Assembly: GCF_037975245.1 (NCBI RefSeq)
Contig: NC_092561.1
Span: forward strand, 7,670,001 to 7,734,000
Origin: Apostichopus japonicus
Taxonomy: Eukaryota; Echinodermata; Holothuroidea; Aspidochirotida; Stichopodidae
Direction of reading: 5' to 3'
Length of the DNA stretch: 64,000 nucleotides
Below the pieces are notes generated by a model. It did not search any database, was not told the DNA's origin, and saw only the letters and a list, made by a program, of their open reading frames with translations. Made by a program: the position numbers and the translations under genes. Positions 13,523-25,820 of this stretch are shown here, in pieces (within the stretch, counting starts at the first letter, position 1; the number at the start of each line of letters is the position of its first letter).

Positions 13523-14030
13523 GTACATATATACACGTGAGACGGAAATAACCCAAAATGTCCATTCATTTCCTCTATTTAAACGATAAAACCCGACCTT
13601 GTGTAAATATTTCCCCCTGCTCGCCAAAAAAAACTGACAGGCTAATCCTTGTGCATCTTAATGACGTATTTCGAAGCCAAGAGCAAAGTCCCATCTGGAT
13701 TAGTGCTTAACTTTGTATACAAAAAAAAAGAAGAAAAAAGGGGGGAAATAGCCGCCCAATTTCTCACAAATACTCACGTTTACAATTCACAAACATATTG
13801 CATGAAATCTTTACTGTGACCGATGACAATGAGAAATGGTAATGATATGCATATAAACAACGTTTTAACCGTTTCGAGAGCACGGTAAGAGAAGTAAGTG
13901 TAAATGCTTTTCTTAGGTCAAGCCTGCAACTGCGCATGTCACAACCATACCGAAGGTACATAAGCTTTTACATCCTGTTCATTTTATAAACTAAACATGC
14001 AATAGGGGTATTCATGCATAGCAAGGCAGG
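13523..14030. other. No gene seen
   Basis: AT-rich non-coding sequence with an A-rich tract at 13720-13740. Nothing else is supported. Confidence 0.4.
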
Positions 14031-14039
14031 CAGGAAAAA

Positions 14040-14200
14040 CGAAAGAAACTAATAAAAATGAAATACACCTGGATGAAGAGAGGCAATGGAGATAAAGTGC
14101 CTTTTGCCCAAGGACAGAACGTAATGGTCTGGCCAGGACTCGAACCTGCAAACCTTAGATAACAGGCCAATTGCCAAACGCTCTCTAAACCCATTCCAAT
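14040..14200 (-). mobile_element. tRNA-derived SINE
   Basis: On the minus strand a tRNA-like head carries a B box (GGTTCGAGTCC, plus 14136-14146) and an A-box-like stretch near 14170-14185. A tRNA-unrelated body follows, containing TCCTTGGGCAAAAGGCACTT. That body resembles a SINE core shared widely among marine invertebrates; this is from memory and no database was checked. Pol III transcription and LINE-driven movement are what is known of such elements. Confidence 0.65.
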
Positions 14201-14280
14201 CGATTCCCGTGTTTGTTATAGCAATACCGGACTTTCAGTAATACAGGTACCGGTTTTAAACAAAAAAAAAAAAACAGTAT

Positions 14281-14615
14281 AGTGGTAGCAGCAGTAGTAG
14301 TAGTCGTAGAAGTAGGAGTAGTAGTAGTAATATAGTAGTAGTAGTACTAGTAGTAGTAGTAGTAATAAAGTAGTAATGGTAGCAGCAGTAGTAGTCGTAA
14401 TATGAGTAGTAGTAGTAGTAGCAGCAGCAGTAGTAGTAGTAGAAGTAGTAGTAGCAGTAGTAGCAGTAGTAGTAGTAGTAGTAGTAGCAGAAGTAGTAGG
14501 AGTAGTAGTAATATAGTAGTAGTAGTAGTAGTAGCAGTAGTAGTAGGACTAGTAGTAGTAGTAATATAGTAGTAGTAGTAGCAGTAGTAGTAGTAGTAGT
14601 AGTAGTAGCAGTAGC

Positions 14616-14670
<55 letters not shown>

Positions 14671-14672
14671 TT
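14281..14672. repeat. (TAG)n / (CAG, AAG)-interrupted microsatellite
   Basis: About 390 bases of trinucleotide repeat, mostly GTA/TAG, with scattered CAG, AAG, GGA and AAT variants. The last 60 bases are nearly pure, suggesting the most recent expansion was at the right end. Confidence 0.95.
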
Positions 14673-16020
14673 AACAGTTAATAGCGGTACCGGTAAACAT
14701 ATTAAATGTTAATAATGAAATAATTATGTAAACTTGAATGGAAAACGTCCATTGATATGATTATTAACCTTCAATCACGTGATGACCATCACAAAGTTCG
14801 TCGTATGAGTCTATATCTAAGTACACTTGCATATGGAAATTTTGTACGTTAGTATATAAAAATATGATATTATTGTCACAACAGTTTGGTGTGACGTGAC
14901 GTTGAGTGTGTACCTTACAAACACAGTCATCTAATTTTCGAATCATAACTCCCCCCCCCCCTCCACCCCCTCCCACATGTTTTTATTTTTGGCCTTTTTC
15001 CAATATAACAACAGCGGCATTGACCAAGTGGAAAACAATCTTCTAGTTAAATTCTCCTATCATTGAGCATAATTAACCTTTACCTAACAATACCGTTCGT
15101 TTCTTATATAATCTGCCAAATTGACTTCAAAATCTATAGACTTTCGTTTGAACATAAACATCGTGTAACTATTTTGAGCAATCCCTGCCGGGTTGTTTGT
15201 TTCCCAAACACCTGCTTTGTTTTACACGGTAACGAATCAGGGTGGGTTTCGGTGTAAACAACGAAAAGATGGCACAAAAAAACACACTGCAAACAGAAAT
15301 CTATATATCTAGGTCTCTACGTTTCACAAAAGAACTATATCATTACATATATATGCAGGTACACAACGAAGAGGGAATTTCACGGGTTTTTGGAACAGAA
15401 GAACAACCTTCACTTACTTAATCCATTTTTATTAGATGAAAATAGATTAGGATGGTCACTAAAAGCATCAGTAGATAATTTCGTACACAGTTTAATGTAC
15501 TGAAGTTATTTATTTGATTATATGATCTTATTTTTATATTTCTAATCTTATCCCTATACATATAATGTACATGGGGACGGGATGTTGTAGCCCGTTTGGT
15601 TGTTACAGCCTATTAGTGCTCTGTCGGTTACCATAGCAACGGTTACGAGGTGGTATGTTCTATTTTAATGTCAGGTGACGTAACGTTTCCATTTGTGTGG
15701 CAGTATGTGCGTGCACTTGTTTGCACAAAGGAAAGCCAAGTTTTCAGACGTCATTTGAAAAGAATCATCATGTCCTCAGAAGAATTCTATTGTTTAGGGG
15801 TATTGTTAAGGTTAGGGTCAGAGGATTTGAACAATGGAAAAAACAATGGGGTATTCAGTCTGAATCTAAAACACACCTATGATTGTGTGTGGAAGGGGGA
15901 AGTGGGGCGGGGGTGTCGTGAGCGCTTAAAAAAAGAGTGTTGCCCACTCCTCCGAAACTGCGTAACCGATGTGCCTGCGCGCGGTTCAGTGCGTTCGTGA
16001 ACTATGTCGTCATCGTTCAG
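14673..16020. other. Intergenic/intronic, no gene seen
   Basis: No supported gene. C-rich tract at 14950-14970. The longest open frame (about 15650-16000) has no recognisable domain and no good splice context. Confidence 0.45.
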
Positions 16021-16040
16021 AGGTCAAAGGTCAAAGGTGA
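16021..16040 (+). promoter_or_regulatory. Triple nuclear-receptor half-site, DR1 spacing
   Basis: AGGTCA-A-AGGTCA-A-AGGTGA: two perfect and one near-perfect half-site with one-base spacers. DR1 sites bind RXR/HNF4/PPAR-type receptors in animals. Whether this copy works is unknown, as no promoter or gene is recognised nearby. Confidence 0.4.
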
Positions 16041-18426
16041 AATTACAAAAAACACAGCAGTTTGTAATCACGAACATACCCAAAAATAACAGAATGGCCG
16101 AACGATTTGGATATCAGACAAAAAGTTTACAGTGCGTTAAGTAATGTAAAAGTCCAAAGATTACTTCGTCCCTGGAGGTCAAAATCAAAATATGTGCGAA
16201 AACCTTGTTGTTTCCCAAACTCCTTCCAAACCGAGATCCAATGGAATTCAATCTGAGTGGGTATTTAAGGAGGCATGGGATACGGTGCCTTCATAATGAT
16301 CTATGAAAGTCAAAGTTCATTTAACAAAAATCACCAATTGTCCATTACACGCACGTAACAGAATGACAAAATCAGACTATTTATAAATATGTAACTTCAT
16401 GTATTTATACTGGATTTTTAATCAACTTAAACTCGAAGCCCTAAAAACTCCTTCACGTAGGATATCATGCTCTGAAAGTTTACGTTAATGAATGTAAAAT
16501 AATAATTTAAAACAAATGCCACAGGTAATTCGGTCAATTTATGTGAGATGCAAACTTCATACTTATATATGCAGTATATGACTATCAATATTAAGAGCGT
16601 TTTATAGTTTACGTTAAAATGTCAAAGGTCATGACATCACTGAAGTTCAAACGTCCCAAAAAGGTGTTTTTCACAAACTAAAAACAAACAAACAAAAGGT
16701 AAGCAGTTACAAGGTGACGGGGTGGGTGTATGATGAGGTGCCTATTCATGCAGGAGTGGTGACTTCATAGTAGTCATACAACTATTATTTGGTGGGTGAG
16801 GTGGGTGGGTGGGGTGGGGTGGGAAGGGGTAAGATATGAAGATAATGAAGTGGTTCATTAGGATGGTTGTGATGGTTGACGCAAGAAAAAAAAAGAGGTA
16901 AGAGTGATACTCTTTCCATGTACTTCCTTTATATACCCTACAGGAGGTCTTGTGTGTGTCTAGCACAAAGGTCATATCTAATATATTAAATCTGATTTCT
17001 CTCCACCCTCCCCGCCCACAAACAAATATAAGATATAATTTCACATAGTTATATTATTTTTGTTTTTGCTCTTCCTCTCGTCCATTATCTTCTACCAAGC
17101 ATAAATAATTGTTGAGCTTCTTTCTGATGCAATCGAGACAGATGGTGAGAGGGATTTTCAAATTATCTACTCTTTGTTGGGCGATTTCGATGATGGGTCT
17201 CCTCTTTATCTGTTTGTAAAATACGAAATTCTCTGAAATAATCATAATAGCATTTCAACTTTCTCAATCATGAAAAATATCAAATAGATTGGGGTTTTTT
17301 TTCAATTCAATTTTCTTCGTCCTTGACAATCTTAAAAGACGTTGTTTCGTGTTTATAAGAGTGCGTCATCTTTCATAACGGAGGCATTGATTTACATGGG
17401 TTCCATTTTCGTGGATTATTTTTATCTCTCGTGGAGGAATTTTTCTATTATTTATGTATGGATTATGCTATTTGTTTAAGTTGTGTTTTTTCTTTGGCTT
17501 TGTTTTCTTATTGTTCTGTCTTTGTTTATATTTATGTATTGTTCTTTCTTTCTTTCTTTCTTTTTATGCATTGTTCTTTCTTTGTTTATATTTAACTGTA
17601 GTCAACTCCGAGTAATAATTTTTCACGTGACAAATGATAGTAAAATTTTGCTCTTCGTTTTATGGAAGAGGGGGTTAGTGATTAGAGGGGTAGGAAAAAT
17701 GTAGTATTTTTTCCCCTTTTTGATGTAACCGATTCTTACATTTGTAAACAAAACATTAACAAAAGCATTTTTAGAAGTAACGTTTTTGTAACATTATTTC
17801 TATTTTCTATTGTTATGGTTATTATCATTATAGATTTTTGTATTATTGTTGCTGTTTTTGCAGACTTGTACATACGTTTTAGCACGATACTTACCCATTT
17901 AATGCCCCATGCTCGAATGAATCACAGAATGATCATTCAATATTAATCGTTTAATCTCTTGTTTTTGGTAAAAATTGTACAAGGTAAAGATAAATCTGGT
18001 CACCTTCATTCACAATAGGCCCCGCGTTAGTAAATCGACTGAAAACTGTCTCGAAACTATCTCGATGTTTTCGTAGTAGAATTGAATTGGGAACTTCTAC
18101 TCCCCCCCCCCCCCACACACACACTTCCACCCCGAGCTATAACGTGTTATTACTTCTCAATTATCTGGCCCGAGTCGAATAATTTATTCTAATTTATGGG
18201 TAATATTTAATTACGAAGACATTCCAAACTGTTTGTAGTTCAAATCAATTACTTCTGAAATTAAGTGATTCGAGTCATGGCCCTTTTTACAACACCACCC
18301 TCACCAACCTCTTCCCCTGCAGTCTACAACCCCTCCCTCACCCCTTCGGGGAAATCACTTGTGATACGTTGATCCAGATGTCGAGATTGGGAGTATGAAA
18401 TCACACCCTACTGTTGCTTATATATG
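16041..18426. other. Intergenic/intronic, no gene seen
   Basis: No supported gene. A guanine-rich stretch (16791-16830) has repeated GGG runs that could form a G-quadruplex. TTTC-rich sequence lies near 17545-17585 and a C tract at 18102-18113. Confidence 0.45.
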
Positions 18427-18676
18427 GCGGAGTGTATAGCCTAGTGGTTAACGCCGGCGTCTCCCAGTCATGAGATCCCCGGTTCGATTCCCCGCCGACA
18501 GCAAGGTGTGTCGTCTGGCAAGGGTGTTGTTCAATAACAACTTCCCGACATGGACGTTAAATGGATGTGTGCCGAGAGATTGGCTTCGGTCAGCTTGCGA
18601 GTCTATAAGCCTCCATGGCTTCTTTCGCGAGTTCCTGCTTGCGGGAAGATCACATATACATACATACATACATATA
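18427..18676 (+). mobile_element. tRNA-derived SINE (family 1, copy 1)
   Basis: The head carries an A box (TAGCCTAGTGG, 18437-18447) and a B box (GGTTCGATTCC, 18481-18491) at tRNA spacing. The body contains a conserved 3' part with CTTCGGTCAGCTTGCG and TTCGCGAGTTCCTGCTT, and the element ends in a CATA-rich tail (18652-18676). A second diverged copy lies at 25544-25772. The better-preserved boxes suggest this is the younger copy. Confidence 0.8.
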
Positions 18677-21600
18677 TGAGCATGTGATATATAACCCCAG
18701 ACACTATACGCGTATTAACGTGTAGGCGTGTAGGTTGCAGTTGATGATCATCATAGCGATACGAACAGTAGTATAATTTCATACATAGATAAAATTGCTG
18801 ATTTGCTACTTTGGAAATTGAATTTCCTCAAAACGGTTTGTTTCTCCCTGGTCTCTAAATCCCCCACCCCCCGCCTCCCCTCCCCACTCTCTCTGTCACC
18901 CTTTCTCTCTTTCTTTCATTCTTACACTTTCTTACGTAAATCATGAGGGAGTTACTAAACCTCCTTGACAAAAAAAAGAAGAAAAACCCCCTGCGTGCAC
19001 AAAGTGAAAATGACCGATGAGTGGTAATTAAGCCTAATCCGTAGGATCAATAATACACGGGAGACATACGGGAGACACTAAACTAGATACCGTCTATGCT
19101 TTACACAATTGCCTCTTTTTTCCCCTCCTTTTCAGCTTCATGTCTGTTTGTTACCAAATGTTTGGTCAATTTACGTACAGCGAGAAGGATTGAACCCCCT
19201 GAGTCATCTAAAATAGCTGCCGTCAAATGTATTGGTAAAAAGTGTTGAGATGAAACGGGTATGAAAAAAAAATATCCCCCCTCAAGAGACGACAAGATGA
19301 AGACAGAAAAAGAAATAAAATTGGTGCGATACATCAGGCAATATATATTAGCTTTGATCCCGAACGGAAACTATTTGACTACAGTGTTTGTCTAATCAAT
19401 AACAAATGCCTCTAGGATAGGACACACAGGTGTTCAAATATGACGTCACAAATACTCATTAATCAGACGCGGATTTAGAAACTGTTGTTTCATTTTTCAC
19501 CCAGCCCTACAAATGGTTATGTATTTCACGTAGTATATTGTATAGCGACAACTGCAATCATATTCGCTATACCAAAAACTGTAATGATTTTTGAATTAGA
19601 TGTAGACTAAGAGTTTGCTTATACGGAAAGGCTGGCGTTAATTTAAGGGATATTCCGATAACAGACAATGTATCAGTTTAATAATCTTAAAGAGAAAAAT
19701 ATTACCTACTGTAGTAGGTTTAATAAGGTAGTCAGTATCGGCCCAAATTATAGCACGCTATATTTGCTAGTAGCTTTCAAAAAGTACTTTCCTGGAGGTC
19801 TTTACTCTCCAAAATTGTTCTCAGACACTTTTAAGGAACACACAAATTGACTGTATGCCCCAGTGAGGGAAATTTCCTCGAAGGTTGTAATAAAAACAGT
19901 TTAAATATTTTGACCAAAGGTGACCATATTTGAATATCTAGCATATATGGGGCCAATACAGCATATCTTTAAGTGGGTAAACCCCTACTCAATATATTGT
20001 CCCTATAACTTGAAATATGGGTGATTTACTTGGACCTCAGTTATTCTGGTTAAAACGCACGATTCTTCTACGAGTGGATCACACGGTTTAGGTGGGGTCT
20101 GTACGTCCGGTGTACTTGTGTACAAAAGTGTACAAAGGTTTTACTGCTATCATAATCTTCTCTTTTCTTGGTTTATCCTTGAAAGAGTGATACATTTGGA
20201 AATTGTTTGATCAACTGGAAATGTTTTCTGATTTTAAAAATTCATCAAAATGCAACTATTGTTTGATGTTGTTATCTTTTTTTTTTAAATATGATTATAT
20301 TCTGTGGATGAGTGATTTAAATATTATTAATATAAGAAAAAACAAAGACATTTGAGTTGAATTATACCAGGATATGGCATCATACACCCTCCTGCTGTGG
20401 CCAGATAGTTTCACAAAATATCACAAACATTTTGAAAAGTTCTTACCATCGTCCTATGAGGATGAAGTTTTGATCTAAGATCATATGTAGTATCTGTTCG
20501 CTTTTGAGGGGAATGGTGATGCTCACCCGACGATGATCACACAGTCACAGTCCCGATGCAAGGGGACTAGGGTTGAGCGGATCAGTCGTTCGGTTGTTCG
20601 GTTTTCGTGGCCAGGTTCTTTCCTGGGCGACTTTTTCTTAAAATGTAGGATGCAGAAAAAGTGTATTATTCTTGTGAAATCGATCATCTGCAGCTTTCGG
20701 AATATACAATCTAAATCTAGAAATAATACACTGAATGGTTAGCTGAAGTTTCCTACGAGAAAAATGTTCAAAATAAATGAAGGCAAATTAGTTTAAAGTT
20801 TGTCAGAGAATTCAAATGGGACAAATGTTGCCTGTTTCCTCTCCCACCAATACGTAGGAGGACTAGGGCTGATACTGTCTTCGTTACAAATTGATTGTAT
20901 CACTGCTCCCGATATATTCTGAATATATTGGTAAAAAAATTGTTAAAAGAAATATGTATTAAACAAGAGCGCTTTAGAGCAGAAGGAGTAATCAAAACTA
21001 CAATATGAAATGTGTGACCGTGTTTTAATCACTTTGGTTTCGGCTTTGAGTACAACGATTCTGCATGCTGCCTTGTTTGACGAATCTAACCGTAATAGTT
21101 AAATTACTCACTTTCGCGATCCGCGTCATATAGTCGTTGCCGACTTTTCAATCCGCGGTCCATCTCACATTAAGTAAGAGTGACGTCATAGTTTTCCCTT
21201 TCGGGGAAAAAAACGAACCATCGTCAATTACCTAAAGTAGTAGAAATACTTGTAACAAACAATTAATTTTCCCCCAAACAGCTAACGAAAACAATATTCC
21301 ATTTGGGAAGATATCATGTAATGTTGAACGACAAGCCTTGAGCAAATGTCATTTATTACGCAACTGTTGCGTGACATTTTACTGCATCTAACTTTGTAAT
21401 TGTTTTCATTATTGTCACTAAAATTTCACACCAATTAAGCTAATGAGATTGAATCGAGCAAATCAATTTTTTATTAAACAAATTTTTTTTTCCATTACCA
21501 TTTGATAAAGATCTATAATTAGTAGGTTAGGCAAAATAATTAACCGATCTAAACAAAAAGCTCTTTCCAAGGGTGACTTTAGACAGAATTTATTCTTGAT

Positions 21601-22080
21601 ACATCAATGCACGAGACAAAATAATAAAAAAATAAAAAAAATAATACTAGTAATGTTCTTTTAGCTATTCTGATTTTCGAGACATTCCGCTTTCAATATA
21701 CGCTAAATATATGGAATGCTCTTTTAATAGATGACTACGTTGATGATGTAGGCTTCTCTTAAATATTTAAGTTAATCTATTGTTTCATAAATTCTAATAA
21801 CTCAACGAAAACACGTTCTGTTTATCGTCATATCGACCAAACTTGGCCAACATACATTTGACATCCGTTTGTCATTACCAAGTTTGTTATGCGTTGTAAA
21901 TATTTCATTTGCAACCATAAACATTTCCCCATTTAGTTTTGTGATGTATATGATGAATTGACCTAATGGTCTATTATTATGTATTACTATATAGTCCAGT
22001 CACTTCAATTGATGAACCGCGGGTATTTAAAGGGTCATTCATCAAAAAATTAATAATGTTATAGACATAGACACACACAC
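18677..22080. other. Intergenic/intronic, no gene seen
   Basis: No supported gene. C-rich CT tracts near 18860-18915, T runs near 20278-20286. Short frames (for example around 19668-19850) have no recognisable domain. Confidence 0.45.
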
Positions 22081-22082
22081 AC

Positions 22083-22148
<66 letters not shown>

Positions 22149-22254
22149 GCAATATATATATATATATGCAATATATATATATATATAAATATATATGCAA
22201 TATATATATATATGCAATATATATATATGCAATATATATATATTATTATTATTA
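22081..22254. repeat. (AT)n microsatellite with ATGCAAT interruptions
   Basis: AT dinucleotides interrupted at regular places by TGCA. It abuts the Penelope-like motif at 22255-22345 on that element's minus-strand 3' side, so it probably grew from the element's tail. Confidence 0.9.
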
Positions 22255-22345
22255 GAGAAAACCAGAAAAATAAGATACCACTCATAATTGACAAATAAGG
22301 AGTAAATTTTCGGTCCCCCCTGGGACCTTCGTCAGCAATACTTGG
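22255..22345 (-). mobile_element. Retroelement 3' fragment with hammerhead-like core (Penelope-like?)
   Basis: On the minus strand CTGACGA (plus 22329-22335) is followed by a stem whose arms GGTCCC and GGGACC pair, then GAAA (plus 22308-22311). This is close to the CUGANGA-stem II-GAAA core of hammerhead ribozymes, which are reported in Penelope-like elements. One extra unpaired A sits at the start of stem II, so self-cleavage is doubtful. The downstream part runs into an AT microsatellite. No reverse transcriptase is visible. Confidence 0.4.
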
Positions 22346-23960
22346 CAGTCGAATGAAAAGTACAAAATGTAACACAATGAAAGTATGACGCTAGATATGT
22401 GTAAGTTGCATTGATGGAAGTAGAACCAATTAAACCATAACTATTCAGGAAGCGGATTAAGGAGCAAAGACTAGGATTACATATGCTTGTAGAACTGATA
22501 GTTGTTAAGGGGTCCCAAGTCTTTGTTGAGGTCTGTGATGTAAGACTTAATTTATATTTATATCGAAAGCCATCCTTGAACAGTGTAACTCAAAGCTTAT
22601 AGTTAATATGTTGAATAATATCCTCGGGGATTGATTTACACTCCTAAATGCGTAGATGCATGGGATTCGCTCCTAAATATCTCCATTTCGGTTTAGTGAG
22701 TTTCATGCCGTCATATCTGACGTCACACCATGAATGATGTAAGTGATATTAACTTTTCTTCACTAATTCCCCTAACTTTTATAAATTATAAGCCAAAGGT
22801 TTGATCAACCTTGCAAACACTGAAATTCTATCATTTATTAGAAGTGGTCAGTATACCACAATTAACTGCTCCAATGACTTACAAACTAAATTTGTCACTT
22901 TTCAAGGTGTCCAGAACATAAATTCAACAGGCCATTGTCAATTGATATATCTCACCATTATAATAGTTTGGTTTATCATGGCACTTACAAGTTTCCATAC
23001 TATGACAAGTTTAGATTTTGAGATACAAGAAGTGCTGCCTTCGTCGCCAGTAGCGTAGATAGACTTATTTTTAAAGAAGGAAGGGGGGGGGGGGGGTTTG
23101 ACAGAACCTAATTTCTAAGAAGAACCATTTCTGACAATTATCTTCTTTCGGGGGGGGGGCGGGGGGGGGTGGGGGTGCGGACGGCACACAAATATCTTAG
23201 GCCATGCCCCCGTAGAAACGTGCTATATAATAAGGCTTAGAAATGTTTCTTCTACATCAATGACTGGTGCGTTAGTTGGGGGAGCTATGAGCAGTTACTG
23301 GATGAGCCTCTTGGTTGAAGGATCGTCTCAATGGTCATTAGTTGTCATTTATGGAGGAATAAACACCTACGGGCACAACAGAGGTTGTATGTATGTATGT
23401 GTGTATGGGTGCATGTGTGTATTTATGTTATCAAAATATTATACACCTTTATCTTCATATTTTTTTTTACCGATACCATCATTTCATAATTGAGAGGTGT
23501 TCTTCGGTTTAGATTTGAACTTTAAAGTTTTTTTTTCAAATTTTAATAAACGAAAAATTGTATGTATAACAGCCAATGTTCACTCTTCTAACTTAGGCTT
23601 GAAGCATTTAAGATGGCGACCAGTTCATCCAAATATGGTCGCATAAATAATTGATAACAATCACACGTGGATCGATAATATAGATAACTAGATAAGCAGC
23701 ATCGCTCGTAGCCTATTGTTTAGACCCAAAAAAGTAGACATTAAACACGGCAGGAATATTAACCCCAGAGACTCAATTGCACGTAGACTTATCTGGTAAA
23801 GAATCGCATGTCCTTATAAAATATGTAGTTATAACTGTAAATAAAATACCAACTATATTCTGCCGATTATTTGTAATAAAAAAAAAACTAACAGAAAAAT
23901 CAAGGAGATCTTCATGTTTAATGCTAACGTCATATATATGACGTCGTATGCCGCCTATAG
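22346..23960. other. No gene supported; G-rich tracts
   Basis: An open frame near 22801-23058 ends in a hydrophobic stretch and shows no clear domain. Around 23047-23215 are G runs next to CAGTAGCGTAGATAG, which resembles one end of the hAT-like MITEs elsewhere in the window, but no matching second end was found. Confidence 0.35.
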
Positions 23961-24059
23961 AGTTTCGATGGTGTTGCCGTTGGTGAAGAAATTACATTAG
24001 CCTGCGTCTATCAAAACAAAACTGAAACAAATGCCATATATACAGTTAATTCCACTGAG
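23961..24059 (+). CDS. Candidate Ig-domain exon (partial)
   Basis: A 33-codon stretch runs from an acceptor-like site (CTATAG, 23955-23960) to GAG|GTAAAT (donor at 24060). It reads VAVGEEITLACVYQN in the middle, the typical B-strand pattern of an Ig domain (G-x-x-x-x-L-x-C). The second cysteine would lie in a further exon, which was not found. The codons look coding, but the exon is short and isolated. Confidence 0.28.
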
Positions 24060-24207
24060 GTAAATTATTTTAAAAAAAGTCATTAAAAATACACGTTAAG
24101 AAGGTGAACAAAGGTGTCTATCTGATCAAGTAGTTATTCTAAGCAGCATCTATGATTTGTTTTTGTTTTTATGCCATTGGAAGGTCGTGGCGCGACCTAT
24201 ATTTTTT

Positions 24208-24210
<3 letters not shown>

Positions 24211-24289
<79 letters not shown>

Positions 24290-24403
24290 ATTTATATATA
24301 TATATATATATATAAAATATGTGTATATAAATAAATATAATTATATGTATATATATATTTATAAGTATATATTTATAAATATATTTATAAATATAATATA
24401 TGA
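24211..24403. repeat. (AT)n microsatellite, imperfect right half
   Basis: A pure AT run to about 24274, then AT/TTTATA/ATAAAT variants to 24403. Confidence 0.9.
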
Positions 24404-24570
24404 ATAACCCGCTTCATCTGTCAGCCGTACAGTTAGAAAAAAAGGTTTTCGATTAAGGTAAAGAATACATTAAACTTAGAAGTTCGAATATATAATATCC
24501 GACATATCAAATCTGTATGTTACTTTGCAACTTACGTCATTAGTTGACATGGGGATTTTCTTTTTAGCAT

Positions 24571-24702
24571 GTGACATAAGCGCGCACCGGTCGTGACATA
24601 AGCGCGCACCGGTCGTGACATAAGCGCGCACCGGTCGTGACATAAGCGCGCACCGGTCGTGACGTAAGCGCGCACCGGTCGAGACGTAAGCGCGCACCGG
24701 TC
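24571..24702. repeat. 22-bp minisatellite, six copies
   Basis: Six head-to-tail copies of a 22-bp unit reading GTGACATAAGCGCGCACCGG plus TC. The first four are identical; the fifth has GTGACGTAA and the sixth GAGACGTAA. The unit is much more GC- and CpG-rich than its surroundings. The TGACGTAA variant matches a CRE/ATF half-site. The array lies about 1.1 kb upstream of the insulin-like gene's first coding exon. Confidence 0.95.
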
Positions 24703-25543
24703 GGAAATAAAGAAACTTAAAAGAAAAAGTCGTTCAATAGTATTCGTTCATCGGTCGTTCAATGTTCGGGAGTCAGTTGTACCATAACTATGCGTCCTGA
24801 CGGCTGCCGTATCGAAAACTAGTCGAGATGAGTGCGTCCGTCCTCTTTCCGTCTTCTTCAGTCGGGCGATATTCGTATGAATTTACAGTACTTCGGGCAA
24901 GCGTTCAAGGTAGAATTGCGCCAAAAGATTATATGAAATTGCGGTCTGCCTACAAACAGCGTACGTTATCAACGTTGCCTTTAATATACAACGTTACAAT
25001 GGTACATAATATTTTTTATCTTTTCTGGTCATTTTTTCTTTTCCAACCAGGTTCTACGTCGTAACTGTGAAAGCCTGCAATTTTTAGCCATACGTTTTCC
25101 ACGACCATAACCGACGAATGATTTTGGCCTATCATAGGCACATAAGCTTTTCCACCGCCTGAATATAGTAAGTATAAATTAATGGGTCTTTATAGAGAGT
25201 TAATAATAACGAGGTCAACCCCAAACACTATCATTGGTTTCTGTGATATGCTATATTTCTTTGATCAACATCTTCCTCAAACAGCTAAGAGAAATGTTGA
25301 TTTCGGATGGGATATTTAACTGTTAATTAAACTGTTAATTATTTAATAGCAAGTCTTGAACAAGTCTAGATAGAACATTGTTTCATGCAATTTGTGTCCA
25401 TTTTTCATCAAAGAGATGGATATTGCAACTAAAAATATACAAACAATATAACATATATGCTGGCATTGATTTCATTGTTTAAATTCACATTGGAAGAATG
25501 AAATTAGAAAACCATAGCACCCAATATATATACTTTATGTATA
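24703..25543. other. Upstream region of the insulin-like gene
   Basis: No gene seen. It probably contains the promoter and a 5' UTR exon of the insulin-like gene, because the ATG of that gene sits directly after a splice acceptor. I could not identify a TATA box or a first exon with confidence. Confidence 0.35.
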
Positions 25544-25772
25544 TTGTGGAGTGTTAATTCAGTGGTTAACGCCGGTGCCTTCCAATCATAAGGTCCCCGA
25601 GTTCGAGTCGCTCCAAGTTTAATGTATGTCGTCCAGTTACAGAGTTGTTGACAATTGACAATTCATAACCATGGACGTTAAATATGAATGTAAGAGACTG
25701 ACTTCGGTCAGCTTGCGGCTTTGATAAGCCAATGATGGCTTCTTCGCGAGTTCCTGCTTTCAGGAGGATTTA
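25544..25772 (+). mobile_element. tRNA-derived SINE (family 1, copy 2, diverged)
   Basis: It aligns by eye to the copy at 18427-18676 over its whole length: GTGGTTAACGCCGG in the head, a degenerate B box (AGTTCGAGTCG, 25600-25610), CTTCGGTCAGCTTGCGG and TTCTTCGCGAGTTCCTGCTT in the body. Its A box is degenerate (TAATTCAGTGG). Its 3' end lies about 50 bases before the splice acceptor of the insulin-like gene, on the same strand. Confidence 0.75.
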
Positions 25773-25820
25773 AAATACACAAATACACACAAATTGTTTC
25801 TTTACTTATTTCCTCCTCAG

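Noticed and set aside
18428-18500. tRNA gene on the plus strand
   Set aside because: It is the head of a SINE, as a second copy with the same non-tRNA body lies at 25544-25772.
19170-19340. Further minus-strand SINE (GGTTCAATCC box)
   Set aside because: Only a B-box-like match; no A box and no copy of the body elsewhere.
23047-23215. A further intact hAT-like MITE
   Set aside because: One end resembles the class (CAGTAGCGTAG), but no inverted partner or 8-bp duplication was found.
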